Shown here one piece after another: positions 1-13,668 of a DNA stretch of 64,000 bases (positions are counted from its first letter, which is position 1; each line of letters begins with the position of its first letter). The stretch comes from Nocardioides zeae (GTDB taxonomy: Bacteria; Actinomycetota; Actinomycetes; Propionibacteriales; Nocardioidaceae): contig NZ_JAAGXA010000007.1 of the NCBI RefSeq assembly GCF_010686755.1, positions 124,001 through 188,000 on the forward strand, given 5' to 3'. A program made the translations under genes and the position numbers. The notes under the pieces were generated by a model that was not told where the DNA came from, searched no databases, and saw only the letters and a program-made list of their open reading frames with translations.

Positions 1-160
1 TCCGCGTTTTCATTCCCCGGGTCCGCGCCCGGTCCGCGTTTTCATTCCCCGGGTCCGCGCCCGGTCCGCGTTTTCATTCCCCGGGTCCGCGCCCGGTCCG
101 CGTTTTCATTCCCCGGGCCCGCGCCCGGTCCGCGTTTTCCTTCCCCGGGCCCGACCCCCC
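1..160. repeat. Five head-to-tail copies of a 32-bp direct repeat
   Basis: Units start at 1, 33, 65, 97 and 129. The first three are identical, the fourth has one T-to-C change, and the fifth is diverged at its end. Each unit begins TCCGCGTTTTCATTCCCCGG. There is no spacer between copies, so this is a minisatellite and not CRISPR. The window starts inside or at the edge of the array, so its true length is unknown. It lies about 60 bp upstream of mfd. Confidence 0.95.
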
Positions 161-203
161 GCGGCCCCACCCGTCCTCGAATGGTGACGCGCGGGGGCCC
201 CGA

Positions 204-209
204 CTAGGC
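204..209 (+). promoter_or_regulatory. Putative -10 element of mfd (TAGGCT)
   Basis: TAGGCT fits the actinobacterial TAnnnT -10 pattern and ends 9 nt before the mfd GTG codon. No Shine-Dalgarno sequence lies in that gap, so the mfd mRNA may be leaderless. The -35 region is not clear. Confidence 0.4.
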
Positions 210-218
210 TCCTTCCTC

Positions 219-3779
<3,561 letters not shown>

Positions 3780-3794
3780 CCTGCGGAGATCACC

Positions 3795-4448
3795 ATGGGC
3801 CGCTACGGTGTGAGCGTGGTCACCTCGTCCCGCGCCCGTGTCGGCCCCCGCGTCCTGGCAGCCACCGCCGTCGTGCTCCTCGGTGGCGGCCTCCTCGCGG
3901 GGTGCGACAGCGACCCCCGTGCCGCCGCCACCGCCGGCGAGGCGACGTTGACGGTCGACCGGCTGGACGCCGCCACCGCGGCGTACTGCGACTACGTCGC
4001 GGACGTCGGCGTCGAGGCGGTGCCGCGCGCCATCGTGCGGAGCGGTCTGACGGAGCTGTGGCTCTACGACACGGCGTTGACGGAGGCGGCCGGTCCCGAT
4101 GCCCTCGACCCGCCGCCGGCGGCCGACGACATCGCCCGCGAGATGCAGGCGGTCGGCGCGGACGCCGACGTCGCGTCGTTCACGGTGCGGCTGCTGACGG
4201 TGTCCAACGCGCTGTCGGACCCGACGGTCGGGCAGCTGGCCTCCTCGACCCTCGCCGACCTCGACGTCACCGTGAACCCGGCGGTCGGCAGCTACGCCGA
4301 CGGTGCCGTGTCGACGGGCGGCGACGGCGTGAGCGTCGCCGCGAGCGACACCGCGCTCGGCGCGACCTTCACCCTCGACGACCCGCCCACGCCCGAGGAG
4401 GTCGCCGCGCTGCCCGCCGCGCAGCGGTGCGGCGGTTCCGCGGAGTGA
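3795..4448 (+). CDS. Putative lipoprotein downstream of mfd
   Basis: This 217-aa protein has a basic N-terminus, a hydrophobic stretch at residues 19-35 and a lipobox L-L-A-G-C with Cys37, so it should be a membrane-anchored lipoprotein. The first part of the mature protein (G-E-A-T-L-T-V-D-R-L-D followed by a helix) is reminiscent of SurA-type N-terminal chaperone domains, but no peptidyl-prolyl isomerase domain is visible. The ATG at 3795 has GGAG six nt upstream. The stop overlaps the next gene by 3 nt, suggesting translational coupling. Function is not established. Confidence 0.8.
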   Translation: MGRYGVSVVTSSRARVGPRVLAATAVVLLGGGLLAGCDSDPRAAATAGEATLTVDRLDAATAAYCDYVADVGVEAVPRAIVRSGLTELWLYDTALTEAAGPDALDPPPAADDIAREMQAVGADADVASFTVRLLTVSNALSDPTVGQLASSTLADLDVTVNPAVGSYADGAVSTGGDGVSVAASDTALGATFTLDDPPTPEEVAALPAAQRCGGSAE

Positions 4449-4687
4449 GCGCCGCGACCCTGGTTCCGATCGCCGCGTTCGTCTGCATCCTGGCCGGGTG
4501 GTCGCTGGTGTGGCGGGGCCAGGTGCTCGACAGCCGCTACCGCGACGCCAAGGAGCGCGCGGGCGAGTGGCCGCGGCACCCGTCCGTGCGGCACACGACG
4601 CCGGAGTCGAAGCGCCTGCAGCGGATGGGGTTCCCGTTGTTGTTCGTGGGGCTCGGGCTGCAGGCGTTCAGCATCTTCGTGCTCTAG
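4445..4687 (+). CDS. Small two-segment membrane protein, function unknown
   Basis: This 80-aa protein starts at a GTG that overlaps the stop of the preceding lipoprotein gene (GTGA). It has a hydrophobic N-terminal segment (about residues 4-25), a charged middle rich in Arg, Lys and Glu, and a second hydrophobic segment at the C-terminus (about 62-80, ending I-F-V-L). Such an arrangement would place both ends on the same side of the membrane. I do not recognise the family. The overlap suggests it is made together with the lipoprotein. Confidence 0.65.
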   Translation: MSAATLVPIAAFVCILAGWSLVWRGQVLDSRYRDAKERAGEWPRHPSVRHTTPESKRLQRMGFPLLFVGLGLQAFSIFVL

Positions 4688-4705
4688 GTCGAGCGAGCGA
4701 TCGGG

Positions 4706-4801
4706 CGGCACTTTCCCCGGCTGACCGGGGAACACGCCGCTTGGACCATCGAATTTGATGGTCAGAGCGGCACTTTCCCCGGTCGACCGGGGAACGTGCC
4801 A
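4706..4801. repeat. Family A intergenic repeat, copy 1 (three consecutive hairpins)
   Basis: The element is built of hairpin CGGCACTTTCCCCGG/CCGGGGAACACGCCG (loop ctga), a central palindrome GACCATC...GATGGTC, and a second hairpin GGCACTTTCCCCGG/CCGGGGAACGTGCC (loop tcga). A second copy with the same three-part structure lies at 28703-28799. It sits in the gap between two plus-strand genes and could terminate transcription, but it lacks a T-run. Confidence 0.9.
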
Positions 4802-4825
4802 CCCCGTCTCCCGCGTCCCAGGGGC

Positions 4826-6772
4826 ATGAACCGCGTACCCGACGCCTGGAGGTGCGGCGGCATGGCCGCCGTGGTCGCCGCCCCGCTGCTCCTCGCCGCC
4901 TGTACGTCGACGCCCGACGCCGCCCCGGATCCCGCGGGCCCGACGGGTGTCGCGAGCCTCGTCCGCTTCACGAGCTGCGACGACCTCCTCGGCTACTTCC
5001 AGGAGAACGCGCTCGAGCGCGTCACGGCGTGGGGGCTGGAGGGCCTCGGCCTCGGAGGGGGGATCCCGGCCGCCACCGGGTTCTTCGAGTCCGACCTGGC
5101 CGCCGACGCCGCCTCCCCGCGAACGAGCGTGATGCCGCGCGGCGGCTACGTCGGCCCCGACCACGGCACGTCGGCGACCAACACCCAGGAGGAGGGCGTC
5201 GACGAGGCCGACATCGTGAAGACCGACGGCGACGTGCTGGTGGCGGTCGTCGGCGGCGAGGTGCGGGTGGTCGACGTCGCGTCGGCGGAGGCGCTGGCCA
5301 CCGTCGACCTTCCCGACGACGGCCACCCGTCGGAGCTGCTGCTCCGCGTCTCGACCCTGCTCGTCCTGGGGCAGGAGGGGGCGGGCTACGTCCCGCTCGA
5401 CACCGAGATCGGCGACTCGGCGTACCCGGCTGGGCGTCCGGCCCGCACCGTGCTGACCGAGGTCGACCTCACGGACCCGGCCGCACCGGAGGTGGTGCGC
5501 TCGACGCGGGTCGAGGGCGAGTACCGCAGCGCCCGCCTCGTCGGCGACACCGTGCGTCTCGTCATGGTGAGCGAACCACCCGGCCTGGACTGGGTCTCGC
5601 CGGAGGGCCGCTCGCTCGAGGACGAGAACGCGGCGCTCGAGGCCAACCGCGACCTGGTCGAGGCCAGCACCATCACCGACTGGCTGCCGCAGCTCTCGAT
5701 CGACGGGGGCGACGTCGAACCGCTGCTCGGCTGCGGCGACGTCGGCGTGCCGACCGAGTTCAGCGGCTTCACCACCGTCTCCGTGGCGGGCCTCGAGATC
5801 GGCGGCGGCACCGCGCCGACCTCGTCGGCGGGCGTCGTGGGCTCCGGCGGCACCGTCTACGCCTCCACCGAGCGCATGGTCGTGGCCTCCTCGCCCTGGT
5901 CGACCGTGCGCGACGCGGACGCCGAGGACGCCGACCGGGGCCCGTCGTCCGACCTCCACGCCTTCGACATCAGCGAGCCCGACGCGACGACGTACGTCGG
6001 TTCCGGCCGCGTGGAGGGACGCCTCCTCGACCAGTTCGCGATCGACGAGGCCGCCGGCATCGTGCGGGTTGCCGTGACGCGGGACGGGAGGCCGGGGGAG
6101 CCGTCCAGCTCCTCGCTCGTCGTGCTCGCCGAGCGCCCGGGCGAGGGTCTCGTCGAGACGGGTCGTGTCGACGGCATGGGCCTGACGGAGCAGATCCAGG
6201 CGGTGCGGTTCCTCTCGCCCGACCTGGCCGCGGTCGTCACGTTCCGCCAGGTCGACCCGCTCTACCTCGTGGACACGAGCGACCCGACGGCCCCGACGCT
6301 GGCGGGGGAGCTGAAGGTGCCGGGCTACTCGGCGTACCTCCACCCCCTCGACGACGGCATGCTCCTCGGCATCGGCCAGCACGCGACCGAGGACGGCCGC
6401 ACCACCGGCCTCCAGGCGTCGCTGTTCGACATCACCGACCCGAGCGCGCCGCGGCAGGTCACCACGGTGACGTGGGAGGGACGGCAGTCGCTCGTCGAGG
6501 GCGACCACCGCGCGTTCCTGCTGTGGCAGGACCGGGCGTACCTGCCCTCCCAGGGCTGGGGCCGCGGACCGCAGGAGACGGTCGAGTCGGTGGACGTCGC
6601 GCCCGGGCTGCTCGAGCGCGGTCCGACCATCGACGCCACGGGCATGCCGAGCGGCTACGCCGGCGTACGCCGCGTGCTCGTCGCCGACGACCGCATCTGG
6701 CTGGTCGGCGAGTCCACCGTCGTCCGCGTCGCGGAGGGCAATCGCGCCGTTGGCGACGTGGTCGGCTTCTGA
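4826..6772 (+). CDS. Beta-propeller domain lipoprotein (PF09826-type)
   Basis: This 648-aa protein has a short signal region and the lipobox L-L-A-A-C (Cys26), so it should be lipid-anchored outside the membrane. The motif N-T-Q-E-E-G-V-D-E-A-D-I-V-K-T-D-G is the hallmark entry of the secreted beta-propeller family found in archaea and actinobacteria. Repeated F-D-I-S-(D/E)-P type blades follow. The molecular role of the family is unknown. A start at 4862, with GGAGG nine nt upstream, is an alternative, but that version would lack positive charges ahead of the hydrophobic core. Confidence 0.85.
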   Translation: MNRVPDAWRCGGMAAVVAAPLLLAACTSTPDAAPDPAGPTGVASLVRFTSCDDLLGYFQENALERVTAWGLEGLGLGGGIPAATGFFESDLAADAASPRTSVMPRGGYVGPDHGTSATNTQEEGVDEADIVKTDGDVLVAVVGGEVRVVDVASAEALATVDLPDDGHPSELLLRVSTLLVLGQEGAGYVPLDTEIGDSAYPAGRPARTVLTEVDLTDPAAPEVVRSTRVEGEYRSARLVGDTVRLVMVSEPPGLDWVSPEGRSLEDENAALEANRDLVEASTITDWLPQLSIDGGDVEPLLGCGDVGVPTEFSGFTTVSVAGLEIGGGTAPTSSAGVVGSGGTVYASTERMVVASSPWSTVRDADAEDADRGPSSDLHAFDISEPDATTYVGSGRVEGRLLDQFAIDEAAGIVRVAVTRDGRPGEPSSSSLVVLAERPGEGLVETGRVDGMGLTEQIQAVRFLSPDLAAVVTFRQVDPLYLVDTSDPTAPTLAGELKVPGYSAYLHPLDDGMLLGIGQHATEDGRTTGLQASLFDITDPSAPRQVTTVTWEGRQSLVEGDHRAFLLWQDRAYLPSQGWGRGPQETVESVDVAPGLLERGPTIDATGMPSGYAGVRRVLVADDRIWLVGESTVVRVAEGNRAVGDVVGF

Positions 6773-6780
6773 CCCCCGCG

Positions 6781-6828
6781 GGACGTCATGCGCTGCGGTG
6801 CTCGGGGCCGCCGCTCCGCATGACGTCC
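6781..6828. repeat. Family B 48-bp palindromic element, copy 1
   Basis: Perfect 12-bp arms GGACGTCATGCG (6781-6792) and CGCATGACGTCC (6817-6828) enclose a 24-nt GC-rich loop. It lies between convergent genes, 8 nt after the propeller-protein stop. Copies 2 and 3 at 8136 and 31698 have the same arms and exactly the same spacing. Confidence 0.92.
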
Positions 6829-6839
6829 GGAGGAGGGGG

Positions 6840-7394
6840 TCAGGCGACGCCCGCCGCCACGTCCGCCGCGAGGCGCCGGGCGACGCCCTCGACGACGACC
6901 TCGCGCGCGGGCAGGTCGGCCACGAGGTACCCCGCACCCACGAGTCCCCGCGGCCGGAACCCGATCCGGACGTGCACGCGACAGGACCCCGGCAGGCCGG
7001 AGAGCGCGGTCAGCCAGACGCTGAGCCGCACCGTCCCCGGGGCGTGGACGCGGGCGTGCAGCCGCAGCCGGTACGCCGCGGGGTCGGCCTCCAGCACGGT
7101 CCAGAAGCCCGCCTCGTCGCCGGGGCGGAGCAGGTCGTCGCCGCCCGCGGGGCCCGGCGGCGCGACGGGGGCGGCCGGCGGCGGACCGAGCACGGTCCGC
7201 GCGGCCTCGTCGAGCCGCCCGCGGAACGCGAGGGGGGCGGCGTCGGCGTACCAGCGCTCGCAGCCCGGTGCCGGGGGAGCGGCGACGACGCGCCACGCCT
7301 CCGCCGGGGGCACGTCGACCTGCACGTGCCGCTCGCTCACCCCGGGCCGGGGCAGCAGCCGCCGCACCGGGCCGACCGGTCGGGACGAGCCCAT
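6840..7394 (-). CDS. DUF2867 family protein
   Basis: This 184-aa protein resembles the DUF2867 family, a START/SRPBCC-like fold with unknown ligand. It shows G-F-W-T-V-L-E-A-D, a run of alternating hydrophobic strands, and the C-terminal F-R-P-R-G-L-V-G-A-G-Y segment typical of the family. The ATG at 7394 overlaps the mazG stop by one base (TGATG), so the two are likely translated from the same message. This pairing with mazG has no obvious functional explanation. Confidence 0.75.
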   Translation of the reverse strand: MGSSRPVGPVRRLLPRPGVSERHVQVDVPPAEAWRVVAAPPAPGCERWYADAAPLAFRGRLDEAARTVLGPPPAAPVAPPGPAGGDDLLRPGDEAGFWTVLEADPAAYRLRLHARVHAPGTVRLSVWLTALSGLPGSCRVHVRIGFRPRGLVGAGYLVADLPAREVVVEGVARRLAADVAAGVA

Positions 7395-8092
7395 CAGAGC
7401 CAGGCCCGGACCGCGTCGCGCAGCGCCTGCTCGGGATCGACCCCGGCCTCCCGTGCCTCGGCGACGAGCCCGAGCAGGCGGTCGCCGATCGTGCCGGCGT
7501 CGGAGCCGGTACGGCGCGGGGCGAGGTCCAGCGGCGTACCGGCCCGTGCGGACCGGTCGAGCACCTTGTCGGCCCACAGCAGTGCCGGCAGGGTCGGCGG
7601 CAGGCCGTCGGTCGGGTCGGTGCGTGTCTTCTCGGTCGCCTTGACGGCCTCCCACGCCTCGTTGACCGCTGCGGCGTCGAGAGGTTGGTCGTCCGCGGTC
7701 CGGTCGGCTCCGAACACGTGCGGGTTGCGGCGCACCAGCTTCGCCGTGAGGTCGGCGGCCACGTCGTCGATGGTGAAGGCCGTCGCGTCGGTGCGCTCGG
7801 CGGCGATCGCGGCGTGGAAGTAGACCTGCAGCAGGAGGTCGCCGAGCTCCTCCCGCAGCAGCGCGGCGTCGCCGGTGTCGAGGGCCTCGAGCACCTCGTG
7901 GGCCTCCTCGAGCAGGTAGCGCGCCAGCGAGCGGTGCGTCTGCTCCGCCTTCCACGGGCACTCCCGCCGCAGCCGGGCCATCACCCCGACGAGCTCGACG
8001 AGAGCGTGGCCGTCGGCGGGGTCCGGCGTGGGGGCGGGCGTGGGGGCGGGCGTGGGGGCGGGCGTGGGGGCGGGAGCGGGGGCGGCGTCCAC
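7394..8092 (-). CDS. mazG: Nucleoside triphosphate pyrophosphohydrolase MazG
   Basis: MazG hydrolyses non-canonical or excess NTPs to NMP and pyrophosphate. This 232-aa copy has the catalytic helices L-L-E-E-A-H-E-V-L-E-A and R-E-E-L-G-D-L-L-L-Q-V in its first half, holding the metal-binding Glu and Asp residues, and a second, degenerate MazG half. Residues 5-24 are a Pro-Ala-Thr repeat encoded by four identical 12-bp units plus a variant, a likely disordered and length-variable tail. The GTG start at 8092 is upstream of the repeat; no better start lies after it. The family neighbourhood (mfd, mazG, eno) is conserved in mycobacteria. Confidence 0.93.
   Translation of the reverse strand: MDAAPAPAPTPAPTPAPTPAPTPDPADGHALVELVGVMARLRRECPWKAEQTHRSLARYLLEEAHEVLEALDTGDAALLREELGDLLLQVYFHAAIAAERTDATAFTIDDVAADLTAKLVRRNPHVFGADRTADDQPLDAAAVNEAWEAVKATEKTRTDPTDGLPPTLPALLWADKVLDRSARAGTPLDLAPRRTGSDAGTIGDRLLGLVAEAREAGVDPEQALRDAVRAWL
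8025..8084. repeat. 12-bp tandem repeat inside mazG 5' end
   Basis: Four perfect GGCGTGGGGGCG units run from 8025 to 8072, followed by a variant at 8073-8084. On the minus strand they encode repeats of Pro-Ala-Pro-Thr. Unit loss or gain would keep the reading frame. Confidence 0.9.
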
Positions 8093-8135
8093 GTGGCCCA
8101 GCCTAGGAGCGGGGTGGGAGCAACCGACGACCTGC

Positions 8136-8183
8136 GGACGTCATGCGAACCGCGGGCTCGGGGCGCCACCGCGCATGACGTCC
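8136..8183. repeat. Family B 48-bp palindromic element, copy 2
   Basis: Arms GGACGTCATGCG (8136-8147) and CGCATGACGTCC (8172-8183), 24-nt loop. It lies between the 3' end of the large secreted-protein gene and the mazG start, both on the minus strand, so here it cannot serve two convergent genes. Confidence 0.92.
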
Positions 8184-8254
8184 CGGGTGGGTGGGCATGA
8201 GCCCGACGGCCCGGCACCCCCGCGGGGCACCGGGCCGTCGGCCCCACGCGAGCG

Positions 8255-11200
8255 TCAGCGCGCGACCGTGCGGAACGTGAGCTGCGACCGGGCGAACGTG
8301 GCGCCGCCGTCGAACTCCGCGCGCAGGTCGTAGGTGCCCCGCGCCAGGCCCGGCAGCGTCACCGTCGCTCGCCCGTTGCGCACCTCGGCGGTCGTGAGGT
8401 GCCGGCCGCCGTGGTAGATCCGGATCGCGCCCCGCGCCGGGACCTGCGACCCGGGCGCGGTGACGTAGAACGAGCTGGTCACCGACCGGCCTGCCGCGAT
8501 CGTGCCGGGCAGCGCCTCGTCGATCCGCGTCCCCGCGGGCCGCACGACCAGGTCGATCGTGCCGGAGGACGCCCCGTGGGTCGCGTCCCCGGCGAACACG
8601 GCGAGCGCCGTGTGGGTGCCGACCGCGAGACCCGACGGGATGGTGATCCGACCGACGCCGTCGACCAGCGTGACGTTCCACCGGATGCCGCCGAGGTGGA
8701 CCTGCGCCACGCCGTCGACCGGCGTGCCGCCGGTCACCTTGACGCCGACGGTGCGGGTGCGGCCGTACGGCGCGTCGACCGGCGTCGCCCCGACGTAGAG
8801 CGAGGTCACGGCGCCGACACCCAGCTCGACCTCCGGCGACGTCGAGGAGGCCACGAGGCTCTCGCCGGCGGGGACGTACATCGCGGTGTAGGTGTGCGCA
8901 CCGCCGCTGACGCCGGTGAGGTCGGCGGTCGCCTGGCCGTCGACGACCGGGCCGACGCCGACGAGCTCGACCCCCTCGAAGAAGGCGACGTTGCCGAGCA
9001 CGGGGGACTCCACGCGCGGCGTCACCACGGCGCGCAGCTGGGCCCGACCGGCGCCGGACGACACCGCGGTGAGGAGCGTCGTCGACGACGTCAGCACCGT
9101 GACGTCGCTCGAGGTCGAGGAGGAGCCGGCGGCGTGGGCGCCCTCGGCCGGGACGTAGGTCGCCGTGAGCGTGTGCCGCCCGGGCGGCAGCGCCGCCTGG
9201 AGGCTGGCCCGACCGTCGACGAGCTCGGCGGCGGCGACCTCGGTCTCGCCCTCGCGCACGACCACCCGGCCGGTGACCGGGGTGGAGGCCGCCGGGGCGA
9301 CGACCACGGTGAGGTTCGCGACGTCGCGGTTGAGGGCGGACGCCGTCAGGGTCGTGGTGGTGGTCGTCGTGACCGTCACGGTGCCGGGGTCCGACGTCGA
9401 CGCCGCGAGGCCGGAGGAGGTCGCCGGCACGAACCGGGCGGTGTAGGAGTGCGGGCCGAGCGCCACCCCGGTGAGGTCGACCGTGGCCGCGCCCGCCGTC
9501 ACCGGCGCCGTGCCGACGACCGTGTCGCCCTCGAGGAACTCGACCTCGCCGGCGGCGCTGCCACCGGTGACCGTGGCGGAGAGGCGCACGGCGCCCGCCC
9601 CGGTCTGCTGCGCCGCGAGCGTGGTCGTCGTGGTGGCCAGCTCGGTGTCGAGTGCGCGGCCGAGGCGCAGGAGCTGGGTCTCGCCCGTGGCGTCCTTGAG
9701 GCCGTCGTTGTCGGTGACCGCGTAGACCTCGCCGTCGGCGGCGATGGTGAGGCCCTCGAGCTTCTCCTGCGTCCAGCCGTGCTGCTCGGTGAGGACCGGC
9801 AGCACGTCGACCGCGAGCTCCTTCTCGACGGGGGTGACCGTGCCGGGCGTGCCGGCCGGGAGGTCGACCGTGTAGACGCGCTTGATGCGCGCGTTCGGGC
9901 CGTTGAGCTTGTCCCGCTCGATCACGGCGACGGTGTCGGCGTCGACGGTGACGATCTCCGACAGGCCGACCCAGTCCCCGCTCGTGCTCGTCTGCTCGAG
10001 CGTGTAGCCGAACCAGGTCCACTCGCCGGTCACGGTGTCGTAGCGGCCGATCCGCGTGGTGGCCTCCGGCGTCGCCCCGCTGACGCCGGTGCCCAGCGGG
10101 CGCTGGAGCGCGACGTACAGGGTCTCGTTCGCGAACCCCTGGGCGATCGAGACGCCCTCGAGGCCCCAGTTCCTGAGCCCCGCGGTGACGTCGGTGGGCA
10201 GGCTGACGGTCTGCTGCACGACGCCGTCGGCGTCGATCCGCACCAGGGCGTTCGCCGGCCCGGTCGCGCCCTCGCTGGCCAGCCAGAACCCGCCCTCGGG
10301 GCGGGCGGCGAGCCCCTCGATGTCGAGGTTCTCCCGTGTGCCCGCGGAGCTCCGCACGTCGACGACCGACGTGATCTCGGCGGGGGTGCTGGACACGTCG
10401 ACGGTGTAGACCCGACCGGGCTTGTACGCCGAGTCGCTCGCCGCGTAGAGGACGTCCGGGTTCGTCGGGTCCGCGCTGAGCGCGCTGAGCGCGCCCCACC
10501 CGATGGGCTGCGCCGGGTCGGCGCCCGGGACGTCGCCCGCCACGATCGAGGGGAAGGACGGGGCGTCGGCGCCGAGCTCGTAGAGGCTGACGCTGGCGCG
10601 CACCCCCGCTGCGGCGTTGTCGGTCTCCGACGACACCGCCAGCAGGTCGCGCCCGGGGACGGGGAGGATGCCCTCGGGCCCGTTGGTGGCGGGCAGCACC
10701 TGCCGGAACGCCGGGTTCCGCGGGTCGGTCATGTCGTAGACCGCGACGAAGTTGCTGCGCTCGGAGCCGACGAAGGCGTACGGCGTGCCCCCGACCTCGG
10801 CGAACGCGAGGCCCTCCGGCTCGGTGCCCTTCGACGAGGCCTTGGCGCGGGCGTCGTTGAACAGGCCGTGGCGCACGGCGATCTGCTCGAAGCTGTTGCC
10901 CGCGTCCCACACGACGTCGCCGCTCGTGGTGTCGAAGACCGTCCAGCCGCGCGTGCCGCCCTTCCAGTCGCCCTCGTTGGCGGTCGCGACGAGACCGTCG
11001 CCCACCCAGGCGATCGCGTCGGGCTCCCGCGGCTTGTCGAGCGAGCCGGTCGGGTTGAAGACCCCGTCGGAGGTGGTGTCGATGCCGCTGACGCGGGCGT
11101 TGCCGGCGGAGAAGACCTTCTCGATCGCTCCGGTGGGCAGGTCCACCACGACGACGCCGTTGTTCTCCTGCAGGGTGACGGCGACCTTGCCGTCGGCGTT

Positions 11201-12010
11201 GATCGCGACGTACTCGGGCTCGGGGTCGACGGGGGTGTCGATGCCGGCCGCGGCGAAGGCCGCCAGTGCGCTGCCGTCGGGGTTGGTGAACGGCACCGGG
11301 CGCGCCGTCCACGTCGTCGGGTCGCCGGTGAGGGCCACGGTCTGGAGGAAGCCGGCGGGGGCCTGCGGGAGCGCGGCGCCGTTGGCGTCCTCGTCGCGCT
11401 GGTTCTCCATGGCGATCGCGGCCCAGGCGCCGTCGGCGCTGATGGCGATGGAGTCGGGCTGGCCGCCCAGGTCGATGCGGTGGACGAGGCTCCCGTCGCT
11501 CGTGCGCACGGCGAGGAGGGCGCCCGAGGGGGCCGTGAACGACGTGCTGGTGTCGACGACGGCGAGCAGGTGGTCGCCGACGACCGCGACCGAGGTCGGC
11601 TGCACGGGGGTGCCGGCGTCGAAGTAGCGGGTGAGGTCGAGCGTCCCCCGGCCCGCCGGTGCGGACGGGTCGGAGATGTCGAGGACGCCGACCCGCTGGC
11701 CGGCCGCGTCGGTGTAGTAGAGCGTGCGGCCGTCGTCGGAGACGTCGGAGATCTCGGCGACCGTCTCGGTCGCGACGGGCTCCCCGTAGGGCCGGTTGAG
11801 GTGGACGGGGTACGTCGCGGTGCGGTCGAAGTAGGCGGCGCCGTCCGCGGGGGCGGTGGGGTCGGCGGCAGGCGCCAGGGGGGCGACCGGGCCGCGCACG
11901 GCGGCCGCGGCGAGCCCCGGCGTGCCCAGCTCGACGCCGGCGAGGACGGCGGCACCCAGGGCCAGGGTGACGGTGGTGCCGACGGAGCGGCGGACGGTCC
12001 GGAGGGACAT
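8255..12010 (-). CDS. Large secreted propeller / phytase-like / Ig-repeat protein
   Basis: This 1251-aa protein has an N-terminal Sec signal (basic start, hydrophobic stretch about 12-36). A seven-bladed-propeller-like region follows (about 60-500, with D-V-S-D-D-G, G-I-D-T-T-S-D-G-V-F-N and an S-S-E-T-D-N turn). Next is a region resembling the esterase-like phytase family (about 510-870, P-N-V-L-Y-A-A-S-D-type strands, then E-G-L-A-A and E-K-L-E-G-L-T). About five Ig-like repeats of 75-90 residues run to the C-terminus. No LPXTG, membrane anchor or lipobox is seen, so it is probably released or loosely wall-bound. An esterase/phosphatase role is inferred from family resemblance only. The ATG follows AAGGGAA. 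Confidence 0.8.
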   Translation of the reverse strand: MSLRTVRRSVGTTVTLALGAAVLAGVELGTPGLAAAAVRGPVAPLAPAADPTAPADGAAYFDRTATYPVHLNRPYGEPVATETVAEISDVSDDGRTLYYTDAAGQRVGVLDISDPSAPAGRGTLDLTRYFDAGTPVQPTSVAVVGDHLLAVVDTSTSFTAPSGALLAVRTSDGSLVHRIDLGGQPDSIAISADGAWAAIAMENQRDEDANGAALPQAPAGFLQTVALTGDPTTWTARPVPFTNPDGSALAAFAAAGIDTPVDPEPEYVAINADGKVAVTLQENNGVVVVDLPTGAIEKVFSAGNARVSGIDTTSDGVFNPTGSLDKPREPDAIAWVGDGLVATANEGDWKGGTRGWTVFDTTSGDVVWDAGNSFEQIAVRHGLFNDARAKASSKGTEPEGLAFAEVGGTPYAFVGSERSNFVAVYDMTDPRNPAFRQVLPATNGPEGILPVPGRDLLAVSSETDNAAAGVRASVSLYELGADAPSFPSIVAGDVPGADPAQPIGWGALSALSADPTNPDVLYAASDSAYKPGRVYTVDVSSTPAEITSVVDVRSSAGTRENLDIEGLAARPEGGFWLASEGATGPANALVRIDADGVVQQTVSLPTDVTAGLRNWGLEGVSIAQGFANETLYVALQRPLGTGVSGATPEATTRIGRYDTVTGEWTWFGYTLEQTSTSGDWVGLSEIVTVDADTVAVIERDKLNGPNARIKRVYTVDLPAGTPGTVTPVEKELAVDVLPVLTEQHGWTQEKLEGLTIAADGEVYAVTDNDGLKDATGETQLLRLGRALDTELATTTTTLAAQQTGAGAVRLSATVTGGSAAGEVEFLEGDTVVGTAPVTAGAATVDLTGVALGPHSYTARFVPATSSGLAASTSDPGTVTVTTTTTTTLTASALNRDVANLTVVVAPAASTPVTGRVVVREGETEVAAAELVDGRASLQAALPPGRHTLTATYVPAEGAHAAGSSSTSSDVTVLTSSTTLLTAVSSGAGRAQLRAVVTPRVESPVLGNVAFFEGVELVGVGPVVDGQATADLTGVSGGAHTYTAMYVPAGESLVASSTSPEVELGVGAVTSLYVGATPVDAPYGRTRTVGVKVTGGTPVDGVAQVHLGGIRWNVTLVDGVGRITIPSGLAVGTHTALAVFAGDATHGASSGTIDLVVRPAGTRIDEALPGTIAAGRSVTSSFYVTAPGSQVPARGAIRIYHGGRHLTTAEVRNGRATVTLPGLARGTYDLRAEFDGGATFARSQLTFRTVAR

Positions 12011-13578
<1,568 letters not shown>

Positions 13579-13582
13579 TCGA

Positions 13583-13655
13583 CCGCAGCACCAGCAGCAC
13601 CAGCAGCACCCGCATCCCCGTCCCGCACCCCGTCCCGCACCCCGTCCCGCGCCCG
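13583..13655. repeat. Short tandem repeats between eno and ftsB
   Basis: Two low-complexity runs sit in the 90-bp gap: a CAGCACCAG-type run and three copies of a CGTCCCGCACC-type unit. They lie ahead of the AGAGGAG ribosome-binding site of ftsB. No gene is visible here. Confidence 0.7.
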
Positions 13656-13668
13656 AGAGGAGCCGACC

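Noticed and set aside
1..160. CRISPR array
   Set aside because: The 32-bp units are contiguous with no unique spacers, and no cas gene is present.
4498..4758. Alternative 86-aa frame overlapping the small membrane protein
   Set aside because: It is an Arg/Ala/Pro-rich shadow that runs into the Family A repeat; the 4445-4687 frame has hydrophobic segments and a coupled start.
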